From: Actinomycetes bacterium
GTDB taxonomy: Bacteria; Actinomycetota; Acidimicrobiia; Acidimicrobiales; Microtrichaceae
Direction: 5' to 3'
Assembly (NCBI GenBank): GCA_023450775.1
Contig: JAEXGP010000009.1
Span: forward strand, 1 to 33,509
Length of the DNA stretch: 33,509 nucleotides
The notes under the pieces are model-generated. The model had not been told where the DNA came from, did no database searches, and saw nothing but the letters and a program-made list of their open reading frames with translations. Position numbers and translations under genes: made by a program. Positions 13,814-22,570 of the stretch are shown here, piece by piece; positions within the stretch are counted from its first letter, which is position 1; the number at the start of each line of letters is the position of its first letter.

Positions 13814-14755
13814 CCGAGGGTCGCCCGGCACGGGCGTGGTCGTGAAGCGCCACGGCACGCCGAGCGCCGAGTCGGGGTCGACGACGATCGTGTCGTCGGT
13901 CCGGACCACCACCCCCACGTCCACTGACCGGAGGTGCCGCTCCACGCGGCCGAGGTCGAGGACCTGCCACGCGATCGAGTGGTAGGCGTCGCCGGGGTAG
14001 GCCGATGCCAGCTCGTCGCGCACGGTCGACGACGGCTCGGGCACGGCGAACTCGACGATCGCGTCGCCGAGCAGCACCCACGTGCCGGTGGCCGCCAGGA
14101 CGTCGTCCCGACCCCGGTGCACGACCGTCCCGCCGAACGCACCGAGCGTCAGCCGCAGCGCCCGCTCGGGGTGGACGGTGAGCACCGTGTGGTGGGCGCA
14201 GCGGACGATCCCGAGCGGGTCGTCCGCGGACGGCGGCGGCAGCTTCCAGCCGTCGGCCAGGCGGGGGTCGAGCGGGAACGGGAAGCGGGGCACCAGCTCG
14301 TAGCGCAGGCCGGCGTCGTCGGGCACGGTGAAGCACAGCGGCAGCGCCGAGCCCACCGCGTTCGGCGGCTCGTCGCCGTCGGCCACGCGGTCGAGCTGGT
14401 CGACCACGGTCACGCCGGCGCCGCGGAGGGACCGGTAGAGCGCGTGGATGTCGGCCACGTAGAAGCCCATGCCCTTCAGGTGCGGTCGTTCCACGTCGGG
14501 GTAGCGCCGCTCGCCGCCGACCACGTAGCGACGGGGGTCGATCGAGTCGAACAGCACGTCCGCGATCGGCGTGAAGATCGAGTGGTCGGGCACCGACCCC
14601 GCACGGGCCGGCTGCCCGTCGGCGCCGGGTCGGGCCAGCGCGGACAGCGGGGTGCTCGGACGTCCGAACACGCGCTCGAAGAACTCCTCGGCCCGGTCCA
14701 GGTCGGGCACGTGGTGGCTGGGGTGGTACAGCATCGCCAGCCGTCGGTCGCTCAC
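13808..14755 (-). CDS. Two-domain VOC family protein
   Basis: A 315-residue protein containing two VOC half-barrels. The first starts at YHPSHHVPDLDRAEEFFERVFG (reads like a glyoxalase/extradiol-type strand-helix) and includes HLKGMGFYVADIHALY. The second starts around CAHHTVLTVHPERALRLTLG and ends HSIAWQVLDL. The catalytic type (lyase, epimerase, dioxygenase) is not recognised. GTG at 14755 overlaps the stop of the CoA ligase gene (GTGA), so it is cotranscribed and coupled with the ligase. An enzyme acting on the same acid or its CoA ester is a reasonable inference. Confidence 0.75.
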   Translation of the reverse strand: MSDRRLAMLYHPSHHVPDLDRAEEFFERVFGRPSTPLSALARPGADGQPARAGSVPDHSIFTPIADVLFDSIDPRRYVVGGERRYPDVERPHLKGMGFYVADIHALYRSLRGAGVTVVDQLDRVADGDEPPNAVGSALPLCFTVPDDAGLRYELVPRFPFPLDPRLADGWKLPPPSADDPLGIVRCAHHTVLTVHPERALRLTLGAFGGTVVHRGRDDVLAATGTWVLLGDAIVEFAVPEPSSTVRDELASAYPGDAYHSIAWQVLDLGRVERHLRSVDVGVVVRTDDTIVVDPDSALGVPWRFTTTPVPGDPRP

Positions 14756-16278
14756 GTGGCCTCCCGGAGCTCACGCTTGAGGACCTTGCCCGAGGGGTTG
14801 CGGGGCAGCGCCGCCAGGAACTCCACGTCCGCCGGCACCTTGAACTTGGCGAGCTGGCCCCGGCAGTGCTCGATCAGCTCCTCGGCGGTGGGATCCGAGC
14901 CCGGACGGGCGACGACGTAGGCCACCGGCACCTCGCCCCACCGCTCGTGCGGCCGGCCCACCACCGCCACCTCGAGCACGGACGGGTGCTCGTCCAGCAC
15001 GCGCTCCACCTCGGACCCCGCGATGTTCTCACCGCCGGAGATGATCATGTCCTTGAGCCGGTCGACGATGGAGAGGTAGCCGTCCTCGTCGAGCACGCCG
15101 ATGTCGCCCGTGTGGAACCACCCGCCGTCGAAGGCGCGTGCCGTGGCCTCGGGATCGCGCCAGTAGCCCGCGAACACCTTGGGCCCGCGCAGCACGACCT
15201 CGCCGCGCTCACCCGGTGGTACGGGACGACCGTCGGGTCCCCACACCTGCAGCTCCAGGTAGGGGCACGCGCGCCCCACGCTGCCGAGCTTGGTCCGGGT
15301 GCTCGACCGGTCCAGGAACGTGTCGCCCGAGACCGTCTCGGTCAGCCCGTAGGCGTCCGCGAGCCACGCCGACGGGAACGCCCGCTCCAGCCGGTCGATG
15401 AACGGGATCGGGAGCTTCTCGCCGCCGGCGATGATCAGCCGGACCGAGCGCAGGTCGCGGTCGGCCACGTCGGGCTCGTCCAGGACGGCGCGGAGCATGG
15501 CGGGCGCCATCCACACGCACGTGACGCGGGACCGCTCGATCTCGTCGACGACCGCCGCCGCGTCGAAGGACCGATGGACGATCGTGGTCGCCCCCACCGA
15601 GATGAGCGAGGTGGTGATCAGGTCGAGCGCGCCCACGTGGTACAGCGGGCCGCAGGCCAGGCCCACGTCGTCGGCGGTGAACCCGAGCTCGGCCACGTGG
15701 GCGGCGTTCTTCCACGCCAGGTTGGCGTGCGTGATCATCACGCCCTTGGGCCGGCCGGTGGTGCCCGAGGTGTACATGAGCCGGTGGACCTCGTCGCCCG
15801 CCGCGAACGCCCGCCGCGCCGGTGGCGCGTCGCCGAGCTCCTCGAACGTGGTCCACCCGTCGCGTGCGCCGGCCGATGCCGTGGGGATGCAGACGCGGGC
15901 CAGGTCCACCTCCGCCGCCGCGGGCTCGCCCAGGTCGAGCAGCTCGGCATCGCACACGAACGCCCGTGCCCCCGAGTGCTCGAGCAGGTAGCGGACCTCG
16001 GGCGCGGCGAGACGCCAGTTGATCGGCATGGCGGCGGCGCCGAGCGCGTTGGCGGCGAAGATCGTCGCGAGCAGCTCGACGCTGTTGTACGACAGCAGGC
16101 CCACCACGTCGCCACGGGCGACGCCGCGGGCGGCGAGACCACCGGCCAGACGCAGGCTCCAGTCGCGCAGCTCCGCGTACGTGGCGGTGCACGCCGCGCT
16201 CACTGCGAGCGGACGGTCGGGCGTCCGTGCCGCGTGGTGCTCCAGCACCGACACCCAGTTCAGGTCCGCGGCCGCCAT
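14752..16278 (-). CDS. AMP-dependent acyl-CoA synthetase/ligase (FadD family)
   Basis: A 508-residue ANL-superfamily enzyme that activates a carboxylic acid through acyl-AMP to its CoA thioester. Motifs in order are YTSGTTGRPKG (P-loop, about residue 165), AGGEKLP, YGLTE, TGDIG, the hinge DRLKDMI and the C-terminal PSGK with catalytic Lys498. The length is normal (500-550). The ATG at 16278 is chosen because farther upstream the frame enters the promoter of the divergent TetR gene. It is followed by a coupled two-domain VOC gene. It is probably controlled by the divergent TetR regulator, and the substrate is likely a ring-cleavage or side-chain acid. Confidence 0.93.
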   Translation of the reverse strand: MAAADLNWVSVLEHHAARTPDRPLAVSAACTATYAELRDWSLRLAGGLAARGVARGDVVGLLSYNSVELLATIFAANALGAAAMPINWRLAAPEVRYLLEHSGARAFVCDAELLDLGEPAAAEVDLARVCIPTASAGARDGWTTFEELGDAPPARRAFAAGDEVHRLMYTSGTTGRPKGVMITHANLAWKNAAHVAELGFTADDVGLACGPLYHVGALDLITTSLISVGATTIVHRSFDAAAVVDEIERSRVTCVWMAPAMLRAVLDEPDVADRDLRSVRLIIAGGEKLPIPFIDRLERAFPSAWLADAYGLTETVSGDTFLDRSSTRTKLGSVGRACPYLELQVWGPDGRPVPPGERGEVVLRGPKVFAGYWRDPEATARAFDGGWFHTGDIGVLDEDGYLSIVDRLKDMIISGGENIAGSEVERVLDEHPSVLEVAVVGRPHERWGEVPVAYVVARPGSDPTAEELIEHCRGQLAKFKVPADVEFLAALPRNPSGKVLKRELREAT

Positions 16279-16354
16279 GGCCGCGCGCTCGGGCGGTTCC
16301 GGTGACAGGTCGAGCTCCCCTCTGGCCGCCCACGCACCCCGCGCGGAATTCGTT

Positions 16355-16380
16355 CGACTGGTCGTTACAGACACTAGGGT
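16355..16380 (+). promoter_or_regulatory. Promoter of a leaderless TetR transcript with small palindrome (site D)
   Basis: CGAC-TG-GTCG (16355-16364) is a perfect inverted repeat lying where the -35 region would be. TAGGGT at 16375-16380 is exactly 6 nt before the GTG at 16387, and there is no Shine-Dalgarno, so a leaderless transcript is likely. Placement between the divergent ligase and TetR genes fits an autoregulatory operator. It resembles sites A-C only partly. Confidence 0.45.
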
Positions 16381-16386
16381 CGACGG

Positions 16387-17016
16387 GTGGCCGGCGGCGA
16401 CCCCATCCGATCCGACGACGTGCCCGCGGCCCCGGCGCGCAGCGCCAAGTGGCAGCGTCGCCGGCAGCTGATCGTCGACACGTCGGCCAAGGTGTTCGCC
16501 GAGCGCGGCTTCCACGGCACGAGCACCACCGAGCTGTGCGACGCCAACCAGCTGGGCAAGGGCGCGCTCTACTACTACATCGGCTCCAAGGAGGAGCTCC
16601 TCGCCGCCATCCACGACCGCGTGATGGACGAGGTGATGGCCGGCGCCGCACGCGTGGCCGAGGCGGGCGGCAGCCCTCGCGAGCAGCTGAAGGAGCTCGG
16701 CCGAGAGCTGCTCGACGTGATCGCCCGCTACCCCGACCACGTGTGGGTGTTCCTGCACGAGTTCCCGGCGCTCACCGGCGAGAACGCCGCCCAGTTCCGC
16801 GCCCGTCGCCACGAGTACGAGCACGCGGTCGAGTCGGTGATCGCCGCCGGCGTCGCGTCGGGCGACTTCCGTCCGGTCGACCCCCGCCTCACGTCCCGGG
16901 CGTGGCTCGGCATGTACAACTACACCTACCTCTGGCTGAAGCCGGGCGGCGCGCTCTCGGCCAGGGAGGTCGCCGACCAGTTCGCCGACGTCTTCATCCA
17001 GGGGATCGCCGAGTGA
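16387..17016 (+). CDS. TetR/AcrR family transcriptional regulator
   Basis: A 209-residue regulator. The N-terminal helix-turn-helix (about residues 24-70) contains the AKVFAERGFHGTSTTELCD and GKGALYYYIGSKEELL segments typical of TetR proteins that control fatty-acid or acyl-CoA metabolism (KstR2/FadR-like arrangement). The C-terminal ligand domain has no identifiable ligand signature. It starts at GTG behind a TAGGGT box (predicted leaderless) and ends in a GTGA overlap with the E1 gene. It is divergent from the CoA ligase. It is a good candidate repressor for the ligase/VOC unit and its own operon, with an acyl-CoA as inducer; this is inference from position. Confidence 0.92.
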   Translation: MAGGDPIRSDDVPAAPARSAKWQRRRQLIVDTSAKVFAERGFHGTSTTELCDANQLGKGALYYYIGSKEELLAAIHDRVMDEVMAGAARVAEAGGSPREQLKELGRELLDVIARYPDHVWVFLHEFPALTGENAAQFRARRHEYEHAVESVIAAGVASGDFRPVDPRLTSRAWLGMYNYTYLWLKPGGALSAREVADQFADVFIQGIAE

Positions 17017-18992
17017 ACGCCCCGGCGGCCCTCCCGGTCGCCGACGCGCTCGACCTGCACCGGCGGATGCTGCTGATCCGCGGCTTCGAGGACCGCGTCT
17101 CGGGCCTCTACCGCGACGGCGAGGTGCCGGGCTTCGTGCACCTGTCCACCGGCCAGGAGGCCTCCGCGGTCGGCGCGTGCCACCCGCTGCGACCCACCGA
17201 CGTGATCACCTCGACGCACCGCGGCCACGGCCACTGCCTGGCCAAGGGGCTCGACCCCACCGGCATGTTCGCCGAGCTCATGGCCCGCGACACCGGCACC
17301 AACAGGGGTCGCGGCGGCTCGATGCACATCGCGGACCCGCAGCTCGGCATCCTCGGCGCCAACGGGATCGTGGGCGCCGGCCTGCCGATCGCCGTCGGCG
17401 CCGCGCACGCGAGCCGGCTTCGCGAGGACGGCGGCATCGCGGTGGCGTTCTTCGGCGACGGCGCGGTGGCCCAGGGCGCGTTCCACGAGGCGGTGAACCT
17501 GGCCGCGGTGTGGACGCTGCCGGTCGTGTTCTGGTGCGAGAACAACGGCTATGCCGAGTTCTCGGCCGCGGCCGACCAGCACGCGGTCCCGCTCGAGCGG
17601 CGCGCCGCCGGCTACGGACTCACGTACCTGGCCGTGGACGGCAACGACGTGGAGGCCTGCGTCCGCACCATGGAGGACGGCGCCGCACGGGTGCGAGCCG
17701 GCGGACCTCCCGTGCTGGTCGAGGCCACGACCTACCGCTGGCACGGGCACTACGAGGGCGACCCCGAGCGGTACCGCAGCGCCGAGGAGCGCGACGACTG
17801 GAAGCGGCGCGACCCGATCGCCCTCCACGCCGCCGTGCTCGTCGGACGCGGCGTCGACGAGGAGCAGCTCCACGAGCTCGCGGCCGAGGTCGGGCGCGAG
17901 CTCGACGAGGCGGTGCGCGCGGCCCGGGAGGCACCGTCGCCCGGCGTGGACCGCCTCGCCGACTTCGTGGTCCGGGAGCGTCCGCCGATCCCCGAGCCGT
18001 CCCCGATCCCTGCGGAGGCCGAGCCGTTCCGGATGATGGACGCGGTGCACGACGCGCTCGAGGCGGAGCTCGAGTCCGACGACCGTGTGTTCGTCGCCGG
18101 CATCGACGTGGGCCGGGGCGGCAACGTGTTCGGGCTCACCCGCGGGCTGCGCGACCGCTTCGGCGACCGGGTGCGGGACACGCCGATCTCCGAGACGGCG
18201 ATCGTCGGTCTGGGCGTGGGTGCGGCCATGGCCGGCATGCGGCCGGTCGTCGAGATCATGTACCTGGACTTCGTCGGCGTCTGCCTGGACCAGCTCCTCA
18301 ACCAGGCCGCCAAGCTGCCGTTCATGACCGGCGGCGGCGCGCTGATGGGCCTGACCGTGCGCACGCAGTTCGGCGCCGGCCGGTCCTCGGGCAGCCAGCA
18401 CTCCCAGAGCCTGGAGGCGCTGCTCGCTCACATCCCCGGCCTCACGGTCGTGATGCCCAGCAACCCGGCCGACGCGTACGGCCTGCTGCGCGCCGCCATC
18501 CAGGACCCCAACCCGGTGGTGTTCATCGAGAACCGGCTGACCTACGGCATGAAGGGCCCCCGGCCGCCCGCCGATCACCTGGTCCCCATCGGGCGTTCGG
18601 CCGTGGTCCGGCAGGGCACGCAGATCACGCTCGTGTCCGTGTCGCGCATGGTGCACGAGGCGCTCGCCGCTGCGGAGGTGGTCGCCGGCGACGGCATCTC
18701 CGTCGAGGTGATCGACCTGCGGACGGTCGCCCCGCTCGACCTGGAGCCCGTGCTCGAGTCGGTGCGCCGGACGAGCCGGCTGCTCATCGCGCACGAGGCC
18801 GTTCTGCCGTTCGGGATCGGCGCGGAGATCGCCGCGACCGTGGCCCGGGAGGCGTTCTGGTCGCTCGACGCGCCCATCGAGCGCATCGGGGCCGAGCCCA
18901 CGCCCGCCCCGTACGCGCCCGACCTCGAGCGGGCGTGGCTGCCCGACCGCGAGCGCATCGCCGCCGCCCTGCGTCGGCTCGCCGCGGTCTGA
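17013..18992 (+). CDS. Thiamine-diphosphate 2-oxoacid/acetoin dehydrogenase E1, fused alpha and beta subunits
   Basis: A 659-residue fusion. Residues 1-330 are an E1-alpha with the TPP motif GDGAVAQG (148-155) through CENN (175-178). Residues about 340-659 are an E1-beta, including the activating Glu in PISETAI and the PSNPADAYGLL segment. E1 decarboxylates a 2-oxo acid (or cleaves acetoin) and passes the acyl group to an E2 lipoamide. Two-chain E1s are usual; fused versions are known but less common. No E2 or E3 is encoded here, so it must borrow them. GTG at 17013 overlaps the TetR stop (GTGA). Cotranscription with a TetR regulator and divergence from a CoA ligase suggest a specialised catabolic substrate. 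Confidence 0.9.
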   Translation: MNAPAALPVADALDLHRRMLLIRGFEDRVSGLYRDGEVPGFVHLSTGQEASAVGACHPLRPTDVITSTHRGHGHCLAKGLDPTGMFAELMARDTGTNRGRGGSMHIADPQLGILGANGIVGAGLPIAVGAAHASRLREDGGIAVAFFGDGAVAQGAFHEAVNLAAVWTLPVVFWCENNGYAEFSAAADQHAVPLERRAAGYGLTYLAVDGNDVEACVRTMEDGAARVRAGGPPVLVEATTYRWHGHYEGDPERYRSAEERDDWKRRDPIALHAAVLVGRGVDEEQLHELAAEVGRELDEAVRAAREAPSPGVDRLADFVVRERPPIPEPSPIPAEAEPFRMMDAVHDALEAELESDDRVFVAGIDVGRGGNVFGLTRGLRDRFGDRVRDTPISETAIVGLGVGAAMAGMRPVVEIMYLDFVGVCLDQLLNQAAKLPFMTGGGALMGLTVRTQFGAGRSSGSQHSQSLEALLAHIPGLTVVMPSNPADAYGLLRAAIQDPNPVVFIENRLTYGMKGPRPPADHLVPIGRSAVVRQGTQITLVSVSRMVHEALAAAEVVAGDGISVEVIDLRTVAPLDLEPVLESVRRTSRLLIAHEAVLPFGIGAEIAATVAREAFWSLDAPIERIGAEPTPAPYAPDLERAWLPDRERIAAALRRLAAV

Positions 18993-19002
18993 TCCGCCCC
19001 GC

Positions 19003-19023
19003 GGGACGTGCTCCCGACGTCCC
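19003..19023 (+). terminator. Hairpin after the E1 gene
   Basis: GGGACGT and ACGTCCC form a perfect 7-bp stem with a 7-nt loop, starting 10 nt after the E1 stop codon. There is no T tract. It separates the E1 operon from the BVMO promoter directly downstream. Confidence 0.45.
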
Positions 19024-19073
19024 TCGAAAAGTTCGACCGCTCGGTCTAATCTCGGCGCACGATCGAAGGGGGG
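19024..19073 (+). promoter_or_regulatory. BVMO operon promoter with GACCGCTCGGTC operator (site B)
   Basis: The inverted repeat GACCG-CT-CGGTC (19035-19046) directly abuts a TAATCT -10 box (19047-19052). TCGAAA at 19024-19029 is a weak -35 with 17-bp spacing, so the operator lies inside the promoter. The stretch TTCGACCGNTCGGTCTAAT recurs at 22597-22615. GAAGGGGGG (19065-19073) is the ribosome-binding site for the ATG at 19077. Confidence 0.65.
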
Positions 19074-19076
19074 CCC

Positions 19077-20750
19077 ATGGGCGACGCAGCCGTGGGGAAC
19101 GCAACGGACGTCGACGTCGACGTCCTGGTGATCGGTGCCGGCGTCACGGGCCTGTACCAGCTGCACCGGGCGCTCGACGACGGGTTCTCCGCCCTGTTGC
19201 TCGAGGCCGGCGACGGCGTGGGCGGCACCTGGTACTGGAACCGCTACCCAGAGGCCCGATTCGACTCCGAGAGCTACACGTACGCCTACGTGTTCTCGAA
19301 GGAGATGTTCCACGAGTGGGAGTGGTCGGAGCGCTTCGCCGGCCAACCCGAGATCGAGCGCTACTTCCAACGCTTCGTGGAGAAGTTCGGCCTGGCGTCG
19401 CGGATCCGCCTGGGCACCCGCGTCACCTCCGTCGTCTGGGACGACGCGTCGGGCACCTGGATGGTCAGCGCGTCCGACGGACGGAGCTGGATCGCCCGCT
19501 TCGTCGTCGCCGCCACCGGCATGCTGTCGTACCCGTACCTGCCGGACGTGCCCGGCCGGGACGACTTCGAGGGCCAGTCCCACCACACCGGCCTGTGGCC
19601 CGCGGAGGGCGTGGACGTGACGGGCAAGCGGGTGGCCGTCATCGGCACCGGCTCGAGCGGCGTGCAGGTCATCCCGGCGATCGCGTCCGAGGCCGCCGAG
19701 CTCGTCGTCTACCAGCGCACCCCGAACTGGTGCACGCCGCTCAACAACGAGCCGATCACCGACGAGGAGCAGCAGCAGCTGCGCGACGACTTCGAACGGA
19801 TCCGCGACACGCTCAACACGTCGGCCACCGGTTTCCTGTCGCCCCCTCCGGAGCGGATGTCCACCGAGCACACGGCCGAGGAGCGCCAGGCGTTCTACGA
19901 GACCATGTGGGCGAGCCCCGGCTTCGCCAAGCTCCTTGCCAACTACAAGGACCTGCTGAGCGACCCCGAGGTCAACCGCGAGTGGTGCGACTTCATCGCG
20001 GCCAAGGTCCGTTCGATCGTGCGGGACCCGTCGACCGCCGACCGGCTGATCCCGACCGACCACCGCTTCGGCGAGAAGCGACCGCCGTTCGTGACCGGCT
20101 ACTACGAGGTGTTCAACGAACCGCACGTCTCGCTCGTGTCGCTGGAGGAGACGCCGATGGAGCGCATCACCGCCACCGGCATCGAGACGTCCGACGGCCA
20201 CCGCGAGTTCGACGTGATCGTGTGGGCGACCGGGTTCGACTACGGCACGGGCCAACTCCGCCGCCTGGGCGTGCGGGGCGTCGACGGCGCCGCGCTCGAG
20301 GACCGCTGGAGCGACGGACCGCTCACGTTCCTGGGCGTCCAGACGAGCGGCTTCCCGAACTTCTTCTTCCCGGGCGGCCCGCACGGCGCGAGCGCCAACG
20401 TGCCCAGGTACAACACGGACCAGGCCGACTACGTGGCGGACCTGCTGGTGTGCATGCGGGACCGGGGCGACGACGTGGTCGACGTGCCCGAGGAGCTCGA
20501 GCAGGAGTTCACGGGGATGATCGACCAGCTGTCCCGGCACGTGCCCTTCACGAAGATCAGCTACTTCTTCGGCTCCAACATCCCGGGCAAGCCGGTGAAG
20601 AACCTGCTGAACCCGGGCGGCCGGCCGATGCTGTTCCGCTACATCGAGCAGCTGCGCGACAGCGGCTACGCGGCCCTCACGTTCCGCCACGCCGCGACCG
20701 CCGCCGGCGCGTCCGAGGACGGGACCCCGGCCGAGGTGACGGCCCCGTGA
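19077..20750 (+). CDS. Flavin-containing Baeyer-Villiger monooxygenase
   Basis: A 557-residue class B flavoprotein monooxygenase using FAD, NADPH and O2 to insert oxygen next to a ketone, giving an ester or lactone. The FAD Rossmann motif GAGVTGLY is at 20-27 and GGTWYWNRYPEARFD follows, as in cyclohexanone- and steroid-type BVMOs. The fingerprint FxGxxxHxxxWP is present at 164-175 (FEGQSHHTGLWP), and the NADPH motif GTGSSG is at 190-195. Length and order match the family (540-600). It heads an operon with an SDR (16 bp downstream) and an HSL esterase, an arrangement suited to ketone to ester to acid plus alcohol. It is expressed from the site B promoter. Confidence 0.94.
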   Translation: MGDAAVGNATDVDVDVLVIGAGVTGLYQLHRALDDGFSALLLEAGDGVGGTWYWNRYPEARFDSESYTYAYVFSKEMFHEWEWSERFAGQPEIERYFQRFVEKFGLASRIRLGTRVTSVVWDDASGTWMVSASDGRSWIARFVVAATGMLSYPYLPDVPGRDDFEGQSHHTGLWPAEGVDVTGKRVAVIGTGSSGVQVIPAIASEAAELVVYQRTPNWCTPLNNEPITDEEQQQLRDDFERIRDTLNTSATGFLSPPPERMSTEHTAEERQAFYETMWASPGFAKLLANYKDLLSDPEVNREWCDFIAAKVRSIVRDPSTADRLIPTDHRFGEKRPPFVTGYYEVFNEPHVSLVSLEETPMERITATGIETSDGHREFDVIVWATGFDYGTGQLRRLGVRGVDGAALEDRWSDGPLTFLGVQTSGFPNFFFPGGPHGASANVPRYNTDQADYVADLLVCMRDRGDDVVDVPEELEQEFTGMIDQLSRHVPFTKISYFFGSNIPGKPVKNLLNPGGRPMLFRYIEQLRDSGYAALTFRHAATAAGASEDGTPAEVTAP

Positions 20751-20766
20751 CGCAGGAAGGGCAGTG

Positions 20767-21522
20767 ATGTCGGAGCCGCAGCTCGAAGGACGGACCGCGC
20801 TGGTCACCGGCGGGGCCTCGGGCATGGGAAGGGCGGCGTCCGAGCTGTTCGCAGCCAACGGCGCGCACGTGGTCGTCGTGGACCGCGACGGCGCTGCCGG
20901 CGAGGCGACCGTCGAGGCGATCCGCGCGGGCGGCGGCTCCGCGGAGCACCACGTGCTCGACCTGGCCGATCAGGGCGCGATCGCGCCGTGGTGCGAGTCG
21001 CTGCCGCACGAGGTGCTCGACGTGGTCTTCAGCCACGCCGGGTTGCCGGGCCCACCGGGCTGGAAGTTCGACGCCGACAGCTGGAACGAGACCATGGTCG
21101 TGAACGTGTGGGCACCCATGGAGCTGACGCGGCAGCTGCTCCCCCGCATCCGGCGGGCACCGGCCGCGTCGCTCATCTACACCGCGTCCACCTCGGCCAT
21201 CCGGGCCGTCCCGGGCCTGCTCACCTACTCGGCCAGCAAGGGTGCACTCGTCCAGTTCGTCCGGTCGCTGGCCGTGCAGCTGGCGCCCCAGGGCATCCGT
21301 GCCAACGCCATCTGCCCGGGCGCCACGGACACGCCGGCCCTGCGCCGGGACATCGAGGACGGCACGGTGACCGCGTCGGTCGAGGACATCGCCGGCCACA
21401 TCCCCATGCGCCGGCTCGGCACGGTCGACGACGTGGCCTCGGTGGCGCTGTTCCTGGCCTCGGACGCGTCGGCCTACGTGACCGGTCAGGCGATCCCGGT
21501 CGACGGCGGGGCGACGGCATGA
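20767..21522 (+). CDS. SDR family NAD(P)-dependent oxidoreductase
   Basis: A 251-residue classical SDR with the cofactor motif GGASGMG, a catalytic serine in IYTASTSA and YSASK. The conserved NAG motif reads HAG (FSHAGLPG), a notable substitution of a structural Asn. AGGAAGG (20754-20760) sits 6 nt before the ATG at 20767; a GTG at 20764 is an alternative. It lies between the BVMO and the esterase and overlaps the esterase start (ATGA). It could make the ketone consumed by the BVMO from an alcohol, or oxidise the alcohol released by the esterase. Confidence 0.87.
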   Translation: MSEPQLEGRTALVTGGASGMGRAASELFAANGAHVVVVDRDGAAGEATVEAIRAGGGSAEHHVLDLADQGAIAPWCESLPHEVLDVVFSHAGLPGPPGWKFDADSWNETMVVNVWAPMELTRQLLPRIRRAPAASLIYTASTSAIRAVPGLLTYSASKGALVQFVRSLAVQLAPQGIRANAICPGATDTPALRRDIEDGTVTASVEDIAGHIPMRRLGTVDDVASVALFLASDASAYVTGQAIPVDGGATA

Positions 21523-22556
21523 CCGCCGGGACGCGGGCGCTCCGGGACGACCCCCGCATCGACCCCCGCCTGGTGGCGGCGGTCGAGCCGTTCGGGCTGG
21601 CCGACCCGCTCCCGGCCTCGACGCTCGACGCCTCGGCCCCGCTCGACGTGATCCGCTCGGTGCTCGCCAAGCTCGAGGCCGGCTCGGTGCACATGATGGC
21701 CCTGGCGACCGCAGGGCTGGAGCCGGTCGAGGGCGTGTCCCACGAGACCGTGACGATCGGCGGTCCGGCCGGCGACGTGACCCTCTACGTCCACCGTCCG
21801 GCGCACGTGGTCGGCACGGTGCCCGGCGTGCTGCACCTGCACGGTGGCGGCGGCGTGATGATGGCGGCGGCCGACGACAACTACGTGCGGTGGCGCGACG
21901 AGCTGGCGGCGCTCGGGTTGGTGGCCGTGGGGGTCGAGTTCCGCAACGGTGCCGGGCGACTCGGGCCGCACCCGTTCCCGGCCGGCCTGGACGACTGCGC
22001 CGCCGCGCTGGCCTGGGTCGACGGGCACCGCGAGTCGCTCGGCATCAGCCGTGTGGTGGTGTCGGGCGACTCCGGTGGGGCCAACCTGGCGCTCGCGACG
22101 GCGATGAGGGCCGGGCGCGAGGGCGTGGTCGACCGGATCGCGGGCGTGTACGCCCTCTGCCCGTACATCTCGGGCGCCTACGCGGCGCCACCGCCCGAGC
22201 TGCCGTCGCTGCGCGACAACGACGGGATCCTCGTGTCGGTCGCCCTCATGGGTGCCATGGCCAAGGCCTACACGCCCGACCCGGAGCACGCGCGCGACCC
22301 GCTGGCCTGGCCGTACCACGCCACTGAGGAGGACCTGGCCGGGCTGCCGCCGCACGTCATCTCGGTGAACGAGCTCGATCCGCTGCGCGACGAGGGCCTG
22401 GCGCTCTACCGGCGGCTGCTGGCCGCAGGGGTGCCGGCCCGCAGCCGCACGGTGAACGGCACGTTCCACGCCGCCGAGAACAACTACTTCGCCGTGATCC
22501 CCGACATCGCGCGCTCGACGTCGGCCGACCTCGCCGCGTTCGCCCGGTCGCTGTGA
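21519..22556 (+). CDS. Alpha/beta hydrolase, hormone-sensitive-lipase (family IV) esterase
   Basis: A 345-residue esterase. The HGGGG oxyanion motif is at 108-112, the nucleophile is Ser185 in GDSGG, and Asp287 (ELDPLRD) and His317 (GTFHA) complete the triad. No signal peptide is present, so it is cytosolic. It should hydrolyse small esters. Placement behind a Baeyer-Villiger monooxygenase suggests that the BVMO ester or lactone is its substrate. The ATG at 21519 overlaps the SDR stop (ATGA), giving translational coupling. The roughly 90 residues before the HGGGG form the N-terminal cap common in family IV. Confidence 0.9.
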   Translation: MTAGTRALRDDPRIDPRLVAAVEPFGLADPLPASTLDASAPLDVIRSVLAKLEAGSVHMMALATAGLEPVEGVSHETVTIGGPAGDVTLYVHRPAHVVGTVPGVLHLHGGGGVMMAAADDNYVRWRDELAALGLVAVGVEFRNGAGRLGPHPFPAGLDDCAAALAWVDGHRESLGISRVVVSGDSGGANLALATAMRAGREGVVDRIAGVYALCPYISGAYAAPPPELPSLRDNDGILVSVALMGAMAKAYTPDPEHARDPLAWPYHATEEDLAGLPPHVISVNELDPLRDEGLALYRRLLAAGVPARSRTVNGTFHAAENNYFAVIPDIARSTSADLAAFARSL

Positions 22557-22570
22557 GCGCACGCCGTTCC

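Noticed and set aside
17177..20767. A 1196-codon plus-strand frame
   Set aside because: It is an Arg/Pro-rich shadow of the E1 and BVMO coding sequences in another frame, with no recognisable domain.
16926..20858. A 1310-codon open frame on the minus strand
   Set aside because: It is antisense to the E1, BVMO and SDR genes, all of which have intact family motifs. Its translation is low-complexity Arg/His/Val/Leu-rich, as expected for a shadow frame in GC-rich DNA.
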